A stretch of DNA of 64,000 bases. It comes from Tubiluchus corallicola (lineage: Eukaryota; Priapulida; Priapulimorpha; Priapulimorphida; Tubiluchidae). This document shows positions 42,531 through 64,000 of the stretch, in pieces (position 1 is the first letter of the stretch; every line of letters starts with the position of its first letter). The translations under genes were made by a program, and so were the position numbers. The stretch spans positions 1,006,999-1,070,998 of the forward strand of contig JAQGDQ010000016.1 in NCBI GenBank assembly GCA_030141605.1. The letters are read 5' to 3'. The notes under the pieces were generated by a model, which was given only the letters and a program-made list of their open reading frames with translations, was not told where the DNA came from and made no database searches.

Positions 42531-42974
42531 GACTCGATGACCTTCTAGTCCTTCTCCACACCCTCTCTACACAGTTTACATAGTTTTTTGTAATTCTCTT
42601 ATGAATATAGTATTGGAGATAAACTTTTGAATTCAAAAAAATTGTGCGCATGTGCTCGTATGTGTGTGCGTGCGCGTGCGTGCGTTTGTGGCCCAAAAGC
42701 TCACCTGGCAAAGCATGTGTCCCGAAAGCACGAAGTTCTGGTTGGGCCACACCTACTTCAATCAATTGGCCATTAGGCTAACTGTTTTAAGAATGACTCC
42801 TCTTAATCTCAGTGCTCACGAGTGTGCGTGCATGTTGTGTTGTGTACGTTTGCGTATTCGATTTTGTGTATGTACAAGTAGTACGTACATACCTTAATAT
42901 GTGCATAATGAATTCAAGTGCTTTAAAGTCAAGAAAGTTGGTTAATTGCACTTTAAAATACATGAGTAGGATAG

Positions 42975-43440
42975 ATGTTACACCTCTGGCCGATTTCCCG
43001 GGGGGGTGGGGATTTCCCCGGGGGGTGGGGAAAAACACCCCTAAAAAAGTGCGAAAATCCGGGAAAACCCCTAAAAAAGTGTGAAAACCCGTGTGAAAGT
43101 GCGCACGTGACCGAAATCGACGAAAAAGCGCGAAAAACAAAGAAAAACGAAGAAAAGGCGTGTGAAACGAGGTAAAAATTTTGCAGTTTTTCCCTCCCGC
43201 ATGGCTTCATTTGGATCGAATGACCTTGAACTCTAGGTCACGTGACCAAAGTTCATTGACCCCTGGCCCCTGGATGGCTTCTTTTTTTGACGCCCCATTT
43301 TAAACCGCGTGAAAGCGCGCGAAAGTGTGTGAAAGCGCGTGAAAGCGCGCGAAAGCGTGCGAAAGTGTGTGAAAGTGTGTGAAACGAGGTAAAAAGCGCC
43401 TCAAACGAAGAAAAAGGGAGAAGTGGAGTTCCCGCCGAGG
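42975..43440. repeat. Left-arm terminal repeats: G-rich tip and GTGAAA/GCGCGAAA array
   Basis: After a G-run tip (gggggggtgggg), the motif cccctaaaaaagtg occurs twice. A second array at 43305-43390 has about ten units of GTGAAAGCGC or GTGAAAGTGT. The mirror-image arrays are at 47360-47455 and 47640-47760. Short tandem units like these near the ends of inverted repeats resemble terminal repeats of linear viral genomes. Confidence 0.8.
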
Positions 43441-43686
43441 ACTAATTAGTGCTAATTGGCGCTAATTGGGGAGCCCCTGCCACCCCTCCGCCGCATGCAA
43501 ACGTCCATCCCGGGGGTCGGGGACCCCCCCCTGCAACCCACCCCTCCGTCGCGTGGAATCGTCCACTGCAGGCAATGAGGGAAATCTTTTTCTCGCCACT
43601 CGCGCAGTGCCGGCCCTTTTCCGCGACCACTTCTCTCTCTCTCGGGTGCCCTCCCTTTTCCGCGACCACTTCTCTCGCGGGTTTAG

Positions 43687-43687
<1 letters not shown>

Positions 43688-43734
<47 letters not shown>
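43688..43734. repeat. (GT)n microsatellite in left arm
   Basis: A pure (TG)n run of about 46 bp. The mirror position in the right arm (47035-47062) has only about 26 bp of (CA)n, one of the differences between arms. Confidence 0.9.
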
Positions 43735-43738
<4 letters not shown>

Positions 43739-43882
43739 GGAGATTTATTTCAAATGCCAAAGTTTGATAAATGCATTTTCACAAATCTTTTTTATTGATG
43801 GATTACAGGTGTGGAGATTTATTTCAAACGCCAAAGTTCGATAAATGCATTTTCACAAAACTTTTTTTATTGATGGATTACA
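43735..43882. repeat. 74-bp tandem duplication, left arm only
   Basis: The block starting gtgtggagatttatttcaaa at 43735 is repeated at 43809 with a few substitutions. The right arm has one copy (about 46965-47040). It contains the putative poly(A) signal region of the TBP-like gene. Confidence 0.85.
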
Positions 43883-44182
43883 AAAAATTTTTTTACATTT
43901 TTTATGCAAAATACATACGTGCTAAAACTAGATTATTATTATGGTGACATGATAGTTCTACATTTTACGTTTTTTTTCGCAAATTACACAAATTATGCAA
44001 ATTACAGTAAAACTACACTAATGACGACGAGCGAGTACATGGATTGTCGTCGTCGTCGTCGATGTGATACAGACAAACGTTATTGTTGTTAAAAACGAAT
44101 TCGTTAAATTTACGGAAAACACGAGAGAAATCCTCGACCTTTGTCCCGCCCATCATTATTATGCTTCCGGTGTGAAAAATGT

Positions 44183-44660
44183 TCAGAGTAATTTATGCTC
44201 GCATTTGCAAGTTAGTTTGGGAAATAGTTCCACTTCGTAAAACACTTCTCTAAAAGAATGCGTCGAAGGACGAACGAGTTCTTCGTACAGTGCACCCAGT
44301 TTCAATCTGCAGTGAAGTTTGGCTCTGGCGGTGATGGTGCGAATTGCGATCCCGTCGGCGGGCGTCAGTCCGAGACCTTTCGAGAGTTCTTCGATCGCAT
44401 TGCGTAGTGCTTTTTCCTCCGAAAAACCGTTGGCCACCACGGAGCCGGAGGCAAAAATCATCAGCGTCCCGCCCAGTCGCTTTAGCAGAAGCATTTGCGG
44501 TTTCCTTTCGTAGCGTCTTCCGCCCGTTCTCCGCCGGAGTTCGTTCAGATCGAAGCGCTGCGAGAACGAAGCAGTGGCGACGATGTTGACCGTTTGGACT
44601 GACACGTTAGAACGTAGTTGGCAATCGTTTCGGACGCCCGAACCGCTCTGCCTCGCCCGT
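44183..44660 (-). pseudogene. TBP-like gene, left-arm copy, frameshifted
   Basis: This is the mirror copy of the TBP-like gene at 46230-46831. It keeps both saddle halves up to ELFPKLTCKCE. A 2-nt difference near 44193-44198 relative to the right arm then shifts the frame and gives an early stop at 44183, removing roughly the last 60 residues including the final strands. The upstream end is not marked by an ATG, as in the intact copy. Confidence 0.75.
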
Positions 44661-45057
44661 TGCTCTGCCAACGTATGGCGGGCGGCGGGTGCTCGCTTTC
44701 CAAATCTTCTACGCGTATGACCACGCGATTTTTGGGGAGATGTTTTTTGACGAAATCGTACATCTCTGCTCCCTTGACGTAGGTGATCCTGCCTCTGGTG
44801 GTCTGTCGTAGAATGTTTTCCAATTCTGCGTACTCGATCATTCCCTCCTCCCACGAGATGCCGTGTATGTGTCTGATTAGGTAGTTGTAGGTGGATCGCT
44901 TGTGCTGGGGAACGCGATTCCAGGGGTGGGGCGGTTTGAAGGTGTAGTTGTGATATATGCCGGTCTCTATTTCGCGAATTACCAAATTTTTGACCAGGTA
45001 TTCTTCTTTTCCGCACTGGAAGGCATCTACGGTGAGAACTATGCTCGATTCAGACAT
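44545..45057 (-). CDS. Element protein C, left-arm copy, 170 aa, unknown family
   Basis: It starts MSESSIVLTVDAFQCGKEEY. Its ATG overlaps the stop of the basic protein (ATGTCTGA), a compact arrangement. Notable stretches are NYTFKPPHPWNR, HIHGISWEEGMIEY and RITYVKGAEMYDFVKKHLP. From memory, proteins with the order FKPP, HGxxW and YVKG turn up in invertebrate genomes as uncharacterised, mobile-element-associated proteins; an RNase H-like fold is possible but not shown. The right-arm copy (45789-46301) differs at a few residues (for example ESEHPPP versus ESDHPPP). Confidence 0.6.
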   Translation of the reverse strand: MSESSIVLTVDAFQCGKEEYLVKNLVIREIETGIYHNYTFKPPHPWNRVPQHKRSTYNYLIRHIHGISWEEGMIEYAELENILRQTTRGRITYVKGAEMYDFVKKHLPKNRVVIRVEDLESEHPPPAIRWQSNGRGRAVRASETIANYVLTCQSKRSTSSPLLRSRSASI

Positions 45058-45280
45058 CTGTGACGATGGGGGGTCCTTCTACGCCGTCGGCAACGAGTTT
45101 TCCTTCGATGACGATTTGCTTGTGATTGTTCACAAATTCCAGAGACTTGATTTTTTCGAAGGTGTATTTTTTTATGACCTTGTTGGGGGCACTCTTGCGT
45201 GCGTTGGCGCGCTTGCCGCCCCGCGTCCCCGCTTGTTGTTGTTGCTTGCGAGGAACGGTGGTTAGAGGTTGTTTGAAATC
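45050..45280 (-). CDS. Element protein B, small basic protein, left-arm copy
   Basis: The frame covers DFKQPLTTVPRKQQQQAG, a basic KRANARKSAPNKVIKK stretch and a C-terminal part ending EGKLVADGVEGPPIVTDV. No ATG opens this frame. Immediately upstream is a pyrimidine-rich ttcttctcttgcag, which looks like a 3' splice site at 45281-45282, so this may be a terminal exon. Function unknown; the charge suggests nucleic-acid binding. Confidence 0.5.
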   Translation of the reverse strand, partial: DFKQPLTTVPRKQQQQAGTRGGKRANARKSAPNKVIKKYTFEKIKSLEFVNNHKQIVIEGKLVADGVEGPPIVTDV

Positions 45281-45592
45281 CTGCAAGAGAAGAAGAACAA
45301 TAGTTATAGTATTGTTGTTCGCTAACGACAACTAGGCATTTTTGATGAGCCATTCTTTCAGATTTCTAGGTTTTTTGGGGGCAGTGGGGGTGAGCACCAT
45401 CGGCGGCGATGGAGGGGGCGTCGCGGAAATTACGAGTTTGTCTTCTTCTTTATCATCATCTTTCTCCTCTTCCTCCTCCTCCTCTCGAAAGATGTCCATT
45501 CGTGTCCCTCTCTCGCGTCTGCTTTTACACGGAGGGGCGGAGGTGCCGACGTCCGTGTCTGGCAGACTTCTTTCCGTCCAGTTTGTCCAGTT
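45254..45592. other. Unique centre of the palindrome
   Basis: These 339 bp have no mirror copy. On the minus strand they encode the end of another protein (45332 to about 45510): MDIFR, a run of Glu/Asp/Lys, a proline-rich stretch and PRNLKEWLIKNA before the stop. This acidic tail lies upstream of protein B in the left-arm gene order, as if the left arm retains slightly more of the internal element than the right. Confidence 0.7.
45332..45510 (-). CDS. Acidic C-terminal gene fragment (element protein A)
   Basis: The minus frame begins at an ATG near 45510 with MDIFREEEEEEEKDDDKEED and ends ..PRNLKEWLIKNA at 45332. Upstream of the ATG the frame stays open into the right arm, but there it is antisense to gene B, so the natural N-terminus has probably been lost at the arm junction. 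No family recognised. Confidence 0.4.
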
Positions 45593-45599
45593 CCTCGCA

Positions 45600-45796
45600 A
45601 GCAACAACAACAAGCGGGGACGCGGGGCGGCAAGCGCGCCAACGCACGCAAGAGTGCCCCCAACAAGGTCATAAAAAAATACACCTTCGAAAAAATCAAG
45701 TCTCTGGAATTTGTGAACAATCACAAGCAAATCGTCATCGAAGGAAAACTCGTTGCCGACGGCGTAGAAGGACCCCCCATCGTCACAGATGTCTGA
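45600..45796 (+). pseudogene. Element protein B, right-arm copy, 5'-truncated
   Basis: It matches the left-arm protein B from the RKQQQQAG stretch onwards and ends in the same VTDV. The arm junction at 45592 removes the first dozen residues and the splice-acceptor-like sequence found in the left arm. Its stop overlaps the ATG of protein C at 45789. Confidence 0.55.
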
Positions 45797-46301
45797 ATCG
45801 AGCATAGTTCTCACCGTAGATGCCTTCCAGTGCGGAAAAGAAGAATACCTGGTCAAAAATTTGGTAATTCGCGAAATAGAGACCGGCATATATCACAACT
45901 ACACCTTCAAACCGCCCCACCCCTGGAATCGTGTTCCCCAGCACAAGCGATCCACCTACAACTACCTAATCAGACACATACACGGCATCTCGTGGGAGGA
46001 GGGAATGATCGAGTACGCAGAATTGGAAAACATTCTACGACAGACCACCAGAGGCAGGATCACCTACGTCAAGGGAGCAGAGATGTACGATTTCGTCAAA
46101 AAACATCTCCCCAAAAATCGCGTGGTCATACGCGTAGAGGATCTGGAAAGCGACCACCCGCCGCCCGCCATACGTTGGCAGAGCAACGGACGAGGCAGAG
46201 CGGTTCGGGCGTCCGAAACGATTGCCAACTATGTTCTAACGTGTCAGTCCAAACGGTCAACATCGTCGCCACGGCTTCGTTCTCGCAGCGCTTCGATCTG
46301 A
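45789..46301 (+). CDS. Element protein C, right-arm copy, 170 aa, unknown family
   Basis: Same product as 44545-45057, intact from MSESSIVLTV to the stop at 46301. The ATG overlaps the end of the preceding basic-protein frame. Its 3' end overlaps the start of the TBP-like frame, which lies in the -1 frame relative to it. Frame conservation between two diverged arms suggests it was under selection while the element was active. No host homologue is known to me. Confidence 0.6.
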   Translation: MSESSIVLTVDAFQCGKEEYLVKNLVIREIETGIYHNYTFKPPHPWNRVPQHKRSTYNYLIRHIHGISWEEGMIEYAELENILRQTTRGRITYVKGAEMYDFVKKHLPKNRVVIRVEDLESDHPPPAIRWQSNGRGRAVRASETIANYVLTCQSKRSTSSPRLRSRSASI

Positions 46302-46831
46302 ACGAACTCCGGCGGAGAACGGGCGGAAGACGCTACGAAAGAAAACCGCAAATGCTTCTGCTAAAGCGACTGGGCGGGACGCTGATGATTTTTGCCTCCG
46401 GCTCCGTGGTGGCCAACGGTTTTTCGGAGGAAAAAGTACTACGCAATGCGATCGAAGAACTCTCGAAAGGTCTCGGACTGACGCCCGCCGACGGGATCGC
46501 AATTCGCACCATCACCGCCAGAGCCAAAATTCGCTGCAGATTGAAACTGGGTGCACTGTACGAAGAACTCGTTCGTCCTTCGACGCATTCTTTTAGAGAA
46601 GTGTTTTACGAAGTGGAACTATTTCCCAAACTAACTTGCAAATGCGAGCAAATTACTCTGAACATTTTTCACACCGGAAGCATAATAATGATGGGCGGGA
46701 CAAAGGTCGAGGATTTCTCTCACGTTTTCCGCAAATTTAACGAATTCGTTTTTAACAACAATAACGTTTGTCTGTATCACATCGACGACGACGACGACAA
46801 TCCATGTACTCGCTCGTCGTCATTAGTGTAG
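46230..46831 (+). CDS. TATA-binding-protein-like protein of the element, right-arm copy
   Basis: About 195 residues with the two-repeat TBP layout. Repeat 1 holds VQTVNIVATASF, GGTLMIFASGSVVANGFSEE and an arginine/leucine-rich helix. Repeat 2 holds FREVFYEVELFPKLTCKCE, LNIFHTGSIIMMGGTKVED and VFRKFNEFVF. These parallel the TBP motifs with F..SG.(V)..G(A) and ELFP.L, so the saddle fold is likely. TBP recruits RNA polymerase to promoters; a selfish element carrying its own could direct its transcription, as giant-virus TBPs are thought to do. No ATG opens the domain; the frame lies -1 to gene C and overlaps its end, so initiation could be by splicing, frameshifting or a non-AUG codon. An AATAAA lies at 46980. 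Confidence 0.72.
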
Positions 46832-47339
46832 TTTTACTGTAATTTGCATAATTTGTGTAATTTGCGAAAAAAACGTAAAATGTAGAACTATCACGTCACC
46901 ATAATAATAATAATAATCTAGTTTTAGCACGTATGTATTTTGCATAAAAAAATGTAAAAAAAATTTTTTGTAATCCATCAATAAAAAAGATTTGTGAAAA
47001 TGCATTTATCGAACTTTGGCGTTTGAAATAAATCTCCACACACACACACACACACACACATCTAAACCCGCGAGAGAAGTGGTCGCGGAAAAGGGAGGGC
47101 ACCCGAGAGAGAGAAGTGGTCGCGGAAAAGGGCCGGCACTGCGCGAGTGGGGGGGGGGAAGATTTCCCTCATTGCCTGCAATGGACGATTCCACGTGACG
47201 GAGGGGTGGGTTGCAGGGGGGGTGTCCCCGACCCCCGGGACGGACGTTTGCACGCGGCGGAGGGGTGGCAGGGGCTCGCCAATTAGCGCCAATTAGCACT
47301 AATTAGTCCTCGGCGGGAACTCCACTTCTCCCTTTTTCT

Positions 47340-47770
47340 TCGTTTGAGGCGCTTTTTACCTCGTTTCACACACTTTCACACGCTTTCGCGCACTTTCACA
47401 CACTTTCACGCGCTTTCACACACTTTCACATGCTTTCGCGCGGTTTTGCGCGGTTTAAAATGGGGTGTCAAAAAAAGAAGCCATCCAGGGGTCAATGAAC
47501 TTTGGTCACGTGACCTAGAGTTCAAGGTCATTCGATCCAAATGAAGCCATGCGGGAGGGAAAAACTGCAAAATTTTTACCTCGTTTCACACGCCTTTTCT
47601 TCGTTTTTCTTTGTTTTTCGCGCTTTTTCGTCGATTTCGGTCACGTGCGCACTTTCACACGGGTTTTCACACTTTTTTAGGGGTTTTCGCGGATTTTCGC
47701 ACTTTTTTAGGGGTGTTTTTCCCCACCCCCCCGGGCAGCCAAAGGGGGGGTGGGGAAATCGGCCAGAGGC
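47340..47770. repeat. Right-arm terminal repeats (mirror of left tip)
   Basis: Arrays of TTTCACACACTTTC/TTTCGCGC units occupy 47360-47455. The acttttttaggggttttc units at 47665-47715 and a C/G-run tip (47720-47755) complete the mirror of the left-arm arrays. Unit number and the G-run structure differ between arms. Confidence 0.8.
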
Positions 47771-48247
47771 AAAACATCTATACTACTGAGGCCGAAATAC
47801 CTGGGAAAGTTAAAGTTGTCCAAAAGTCCTGTAAGACCTTCACGACCTGGTAGAACCAGTACTTGACAATAATTATTGAAATTATCTCTTTTACTGCATT
47901 TGTCACAGACTGGCAATGTTTAAAGCATGTGACGCAAATTGTGGCCTTCAACTATAGGTGACAGTAGGAAATTGTAATAAAACCCATCGACCTGTTTTTG
48001 TGACTTGATTATAGCTTTTTAATATAAGGCTTAGTTCTAAAAATCCTAACGTTGATTGGGATAATATGTACAAAACATCCAGGTTACAGAATTCTTGAGA
48101 TTCGAACACCAAACTATCACTGTCCGTTTGTTTTGGATTTTTTTTTGTAAAAAATAAACCAAAACAGGTACACCAGGGGAAAGTAATTTTTGTTATTATA
48201 ATGGTTATTCTCGCGGTGATTTCCAAATAGTTGTTTTCTTTTTATAG

Positions 48248-62350
<14,103 letters not shown>

Positions 62351-63143
62351 ACAGATTAATTTTTGATGTAAACTGTCTGTGATGAGATATGTAAATAAAT
62401 TTTATTGTTCAGTAAAACAGTAGCTTTTAATTGGCTTTTTTCCTTTTTAACTTATTGTTCAAACTAGCGATATTATAATCAATATTGCACATGCAAAAGC
62501 ATTAAAAGAACCTTTCTAAGATGATTAGCACTATTGGCACTAATTGGGAACTCTTCGCTCTCCGTTTACTAAATGTAGTGTTCGGCTAACTTCGTTTATT
62601 TTTAGATACAAATTGTCTCAAACAAGGCCATTAGCTACTCAGGGAAAGAGTTACAATAGGAGTGGAAATATGAGTACATTTCCAGAACAAAAGTATTCTT
62701 GTAAGTTGAAAGGGAAACAATTTTATAGCAGGAGGTTTCACTGATAACTTGTGCATACACAGTCCATTTGAAGAGTTCCACTATTACCTGGTATAGACTG
62801 GAAAGCGAAGTTGACAAAGCACGCAGAAAAATATTATCATTGGTAGAGCATTCCAAGCTAACGGATATTCTTGAAAACTTTAGATTTCCTTGGAAATCAA
62901 ATCTCACAGTTTTCCGTCATCTGCAGAAGCTGTATTCCTCATATCTGTATAACCTCAAAGGCCTGTCTCCAAGAGGTGGATCTCGTGGGACTCATCGATA
63001 CTTATAGCCCCTTTTTGCCCTTCATTCCAATGCAGAAATCGAAGTTTTAACAATGAGGAGATCATCCTTGTCAATGGCGGTTCCGATCTTTTAGAACTGG
63101 CGACCATTTCAAATACACTTGTGGGAAAATCACCAGTGTTATG

Positions 63144-63194
<51 letters not shown>

Positions 63195-64000
63195 ATGCGT
63201 GTGTCCAAAATCTTTCAACCAAGAGCTGTGTGTGTGCGTGCGTACGTGCGTGCGTGTGTATGTCCAAAATCTTTCAACCAAGAGCCGTTGAATTTAACAA
63301 AATTCACTAACTGGAATAGTCAATAGAGTGATATAATTCACAAGTACTGCTGAGATGAACTAATAGATCATGCGACTACAATACTGCAAAACTATCCGCT
63401 TGTTACAGAATAATTTTTTCGAAAGCTCACAATGACTTGGTCAAACCTAACATTAAAATTTCGTCTTCTGTCTGGATCCTCAGGACTTTTTCTTCTGTCT
63501 TTTTGAATTGTCTTTCACAAAGCCAGTTCAGTCAAATTCTGTAGATGTTTCATGAAATCGCGCGTTTGTGTTTGAAGCAACCCTTCCCTATTCAGAATAT
63601 GCTGGCCGACAGTATGGCTTCAAACAGTTCCATAAGATCAGAGAGTTATTCAACGTGTTGGGTTTTGCAAGGTTACACGTGTATGATACAGATTTCTTGT
63701 GACGTATCAGCACGACGAATAGGCCACCAATACCAGGTAAGAATTAAACATTTTGTAAATTAATTTCTCCCAATTTTCATTTACAGAATTTTGTAGTTTG
63801 TAAATTTTTGGAAAATTTGTTGATCGTGTTCACACTTATAAAAAAAGTTTTCATGAAATTATATATTCATTGCATTATAGCTACTGTAGTCTCAGTGTAT
63901 TTCAAGAAATTAAGATTACGTGTATTTTAGAAGTGAACTAAGTTTTACACCTAAATGTTAGTGGATTCTCACCTAGCATTAACGATAACCTACCATTTCT
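62351..64000. other. Region 3' of RhoGEF, no recognised gene
   Basis: It contains the RhoGEF poly(A) signal (62394-62399). A 79-codon plus-strand frame at 62768-63007 (WYRLESEVDKARRKILSLVE...) looks protein-like but matches nothing I recognise. (GT)n/(GC)n microsatellites at 63150-63260 surround a repeated TCCAAAATCTTTCAACCAAG (63205 and 63263). A short protein-like frame lies at 63575-63690 (YSEYAGRQYGFKQFHKIREL), with stops either side. Confidence 0.5.
63145..63285. repeat. GT/GCGT microsatellite with duplicated unit
   Basis: (GT)n followed by (GCGT)n and the block TGTCCAAAATCTTTCAACCA; the whole unit is then repeated once, period about 59 bp. Confidence 0.88.

Larger units (their letters stand above)
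42964..47788. mobile_element. 4.8-kb palindromic, GC-rich, virus-like or transposon-like insertion with 2.3-kb inverted arms
   Basis: Left arm 42964-45253 and right arm 45593-47788 are inverted copies of each other around a unique 339-bp centre (45254-45592). Tips share an imperfect inverted repeat (tagatgtt, four differing bases, cctctggccgatttcc). Each arm, from centre to tip, encodes a small basic protein, a roughly 170-aa protein and a TBP-like protein with overlapping ends, then microsatellite, GTGAAA-type repeats and a G-rich tip. GC content is far above the flanks, and gene packing is viral in style rather than host-like. Arms differ by substitutions, indels and a 74-bp duplication. 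No transposase, integrase or polymerase is present, so it is either non-autonomous or the joined termini of a larger element. No clear target-site duplication was found. Confidence 0.85.

Noticed and set aside
44319-44589. Antisense frames within the element arms
   Set aside because: Opposite strand of the TBP-like gene; open because of GC-rich composition, Arg/Ser-rich and without family similarity.
45830-46240. First half of a 333-codon frame overlapping element gene C
   Set aside because: This is the shadow of gene C in another frame; only the part after about 46230 has recognisable TBP-like similarity.
47790-47925. Minus frame with VCDKCSK and LVLPGREGLTGLLDNFNF beside the palindrome
   Set aside because: Cys-X2-Cys alone is weak; no family recognised and no flanking exons. 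It could be a fragment of a gene cut by the insertion, but I cannot support it.

Overview
This window is nuclear DNA from an invertebrate animal. It is AT-rich, the genes have many short exons with GT-AG introns of a few hundred bases, and it is full of microsatellites, MITE-like elements and decayed LINE pieces. The host proteins (DUOX, DUOXA, ZFR, GPI-anchored alkaline phosphatase, an mS38/AURKAIP1 homologue and a Dbl-type RhoGEF) are metazoan. I cannot place the phylum from sequence alone.

Layout. 1-4724 (minus): the N-terminal part of dual oxidase (DUOX), six exons, running off the left edge. 4725-5792: a 1.07 kb head-to-head promoter region. 5793-12307 (plus): a complete ten-exon DUOX maturation factor (DUOXA, 428 aa). 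15534-33588 (minus): a complete 19-exon ZFR homologue (905 aa) with three zinc fingers and a DZF domain. About 33.6-37.3 kb: intergenic, with a pair of inverted MITE-like repeats, a degenerate tandem array and telomere-like TTAGGG repeats. 37281-38530 (plus): mS38/AURKAIP1-like, first exon not found. 41191-42395 (minus): the last two exons of a GPI-anchored alkaline phosphatase whose 5' part is not in the window. 42964-47788: a GC-rich palindromic insertion. 48248-62350 (plus): a DH-PH RhoGEF, 12 exons found, 5' end not found. 62351-64000: no recognised gene.

The DUOX/DUOXA pair is one functional unit: DUOXA is the ER chaperone needed for DUOX maturation and H2O2 output, and the divergent arrangement allows co-expression. 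The other host genes are unrelated housekeeping or signalling genes.

The most unusual object is the 4.8 kb palindrome. Two arms of about 2.2-2.3 kb in inverted orientation surround a unique 339-bp centre. Each arm carries a compact, overlapping gene set: a small basic protein, a protein of a family I cannot name, and a diverged two-repeat TATA-binding-protein-like protein. Each arm ends in G-rich and GTGAAA-type repeats. The arms differ by point changes, indels and a 74-bp duplication, so the structure is old and not a simple assembly fold-back. It looks like the two inverted termini of a larger virus-like or self-replicating DNA element joined after internal loss. That reading is inference.

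Exon borders were assigned by eye from splice signals, homology and phase. The ZFR and DUOXA exon sets sum to exact multiples of three, which supports them.
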